NCBI GenBank assembly: GCA_038320345.1
Contig: JBBQED010000005.1
Location: 124,001-188,000 of the forward strand
Length of the DNA: 64,000 bases
Origin: JBBQED01 sp038320345
GTDB taxonomy: Bacteria > Bacteroidota > Bacteroidia > AKYH767-A > OLB10
Reading direction: 5' to 3'
A program made the translations under genes and the position numbers. How positions within the stretch are numbered: the first letter of the stretch is position 1; every line of letters begins with the position of its first letter. The notes under the pieces are model-generated. The model worked only from the letters and a program-made list of their open reading frames with translations, had not been told where the DNA came from and made no database searches. This document shows positions 63,005-64,000 of this stretch, in pieces.

Positions 63005-64000
63005 TGAAAGTAAAACTATTGCTTTTTTTACTGCTGATTAATGCTCTTCCATTGTTTTCGGAGATTCCCTATTTCCGTTCTCTGGTAATTGATAAGGAGA
63101 ATAGTTCCTTAAGAAATAATGTACTCTTTCAGGATCAAAAAGGATTTGTTTGGGTTGGAACTGATCACGGACTCTACCGTTATGATGGATTCTTATTTGA
63201 AAAAATATATGTGGATTCCATCAATCGAGAAGTGAATGTTACCAGCATTACGGAAAACAAACAGCATCAGATTATTGCCGGATTAAATGATGGAAAACTT
63301 TTAACTTTTTATGGTGATTCTATTCGCATGAGTGTAACACCAGCTCATAGTCCCATTAGAAGTATTGTTGACGATGGAAATGGTACGCTCTGGGTTGCGA
63401 CGTATGGTGAAGGAATATTTTATAGACGTACTGATGGATGGCACAGAGTAGCCGGCATGCCTGATCCCTTTGTTTATAGTCTGGCATTGTATTCTTCTGG
63501 AGTTATTTTGGCAGGGACCGATCTGGGATTGATGGTGATTGAAACACAAAACCAACAAATGCATTTTAAAGTGTATGATGCAAAAAAAGGATTGCCAGAT
63601 AATATGGTAAGAAAAATTACCATTGATGCATTGGGAGAAATTTGGTTGGGATTACAGGAAAAAGGAATCTGCAGATTTGATATCAATTCAGGAACGTTTG
63701 ATATTCCAGTAAATATTCAGAACTGGAGTTATGGGCCAGTAAATAGTATGACACTATTACAAAATGAATTCTGGATTGCTACTGAATCAAATGGAATTGT
63801 AGATTTCGAATTTCGAGGAGATAAACGAACTCGTGTTTTTAATAAGAATGCTGGATTTAACTACGGTAAAATAATTGACCTCCTCCGTGATCGGGAGGGA
63901 AATGTATGGGTGGCTACCGAAAATAGAATCCTAATGTCGCAGGGAGAAAAAGTAGAAATTAATACGGGAGAAGGTGAAATAAAATTTGATAGTATTAAAG
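63001..64000 (+). CDS. Two-component-type propeller sensor (3'-truncated)
   Basis: The frame opens with ATG ATG at 63001, overlapping the YceI stop as ATGA, and stays open to the window edge (333 codons). A signal peptide (KLLLFLLLINALPLFSEI) is followed by Reg_prop repeats typical of two-component regulator propellers: NNVLFQDQKGFVWVGTDHGLYRYDG, ISTIVDDGNGTLWVATYGEGIFY-type residues near 63360-63430, KKGLPDNMVRKITIDALGEIWLGLQEKGICRFD, and DREGNVWVATENRI. The missing C-terminus probably carries a Y_Y_Y domain and either a histidine kinase or a DNA-binding output. It may sense a periplasmic or envelope signal linked to the YceI protein. Confidence 0.85.
   Translation, partial: MMKVKLLLFLLLINALPLFSEIPYFRSLVIDKENSSLRNNVLFQDQKGFVWVGTDHGLYRYDGFLFEKIYVDSINREVNVTSITENKQHQIIAGLNDGKLLTFYGDSIRMSVTPAHSPIRSIVDDGNGTLWVATYGEGIFYRRTDGWHRVAGMPDPFVYSLALYSSGVILAGTDLGLMVIETQNQQMHFKVYDAKKGLPDNMVRKITIDALGEIWLGLQEKGICRFDINSGTFDIPVNIQNWSYGPVNSMTLLQNEFWIATESNGIVDFEFRGDKRTRVFNKNAGFNYGKIIDLLRDREGNVWVATENRILMSQGEKVEINTGEGEIKFDSIK

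Noticed and set aside
1..64000. CRISPR arrays, tRNA or rRNA genes, phage or toxin-antitoxin modules
   Set aside because: I looked for regular spaced repeats, cloverleaf-like segments and typical protein families and found none that I could support by reading alone.

Overview
The window is a contiguous, A+T-rich piece of bacterial chromosome that looks like Bacteroidota. The evidence is: several secreted proteins with a C-terminal type IX secretion (Por) sorting domain; promoters of the TTG...TAnnTTTGC type instead of TTGACA/TATAAT; little Shine-Dalgarno sequence before starts; and families typical of the phylum (DUF4270, DUF4407, LytS/LytTR pairs, the short GT5 'glycogen/starch synthase', a bactofilin-AtpZ pair). 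I cannot place it below phylum or class. No rRNA, tRNA, CRISPR array, insertion sequence, integrase or phage gene was recognised.

Layout. 1-4202: end of a secreted protein with two dockerin/EF-hand-like repeats, then a TonB-dependent receptor with a small membrane-anchored protein and a lipoprotein, closed by a 19-bp-stem terminator. 4245-14811: SBBP-repeat and Kelch T9SS cargo, an OmpA-like lipoprotein, DUF4407, bactofilin overlapping AtpZ, a GNAT enzyme, a LytS/LytTR two-component pair, and an LpxR-like lipid A deacylase. 15031-26707: metabolic and regulatory genes (LLM oxidoreductase, AI-2E-family permease, methyltransferase, AraC, cupin, EEP-fold hydrolase, RsmH-like methylase, DUF4256, DUF6010-like) and a TetR regulator with a lipoprotein esterase. 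TetR and the esterase share a 13-bp palindromic operator. 26855-33730: redox block with katG and its Fur/PerR regulator (palindrome upstream), a di-haem cytochrome c peroxidase with a T9SS partner, an SRPBCC gene broken by one amber codon, and a P460-type c-haem lipoprotein. 34048-44375: T9SS FG-GAP-like protein, SF1 helicase with a C-terminal HTH-like tail, dusB, CPBP protease, a broken YCF48-like gene, and the glycogen-synthase-like/DUF4270/glmS run.

44435-62080 is almost wholly minus-strand and forms the main accessory block. It holds two glycosyltransferases, three sulfotransferases, a Wzy/WaaL-like polymerase, a Wzx-like flippase, GH5-like and GH1 hydrolases and an LpxH-like phosphoesterase, followed by an operon of SLC13 permease-cysC-cysD-cysN-cysQ. 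Sulfate import, PAPS synthesis, sulfotransfer and PAP removal lie together with glycan assembly and export, while no PAPS reductase or sulfite reductase is present. I read this as a locus for a sulfated cell-surface or exported glycan. The window ends with a YceI-like secreted protein overlapping the start of a two-component-type propeller sensor that runs off the edge.
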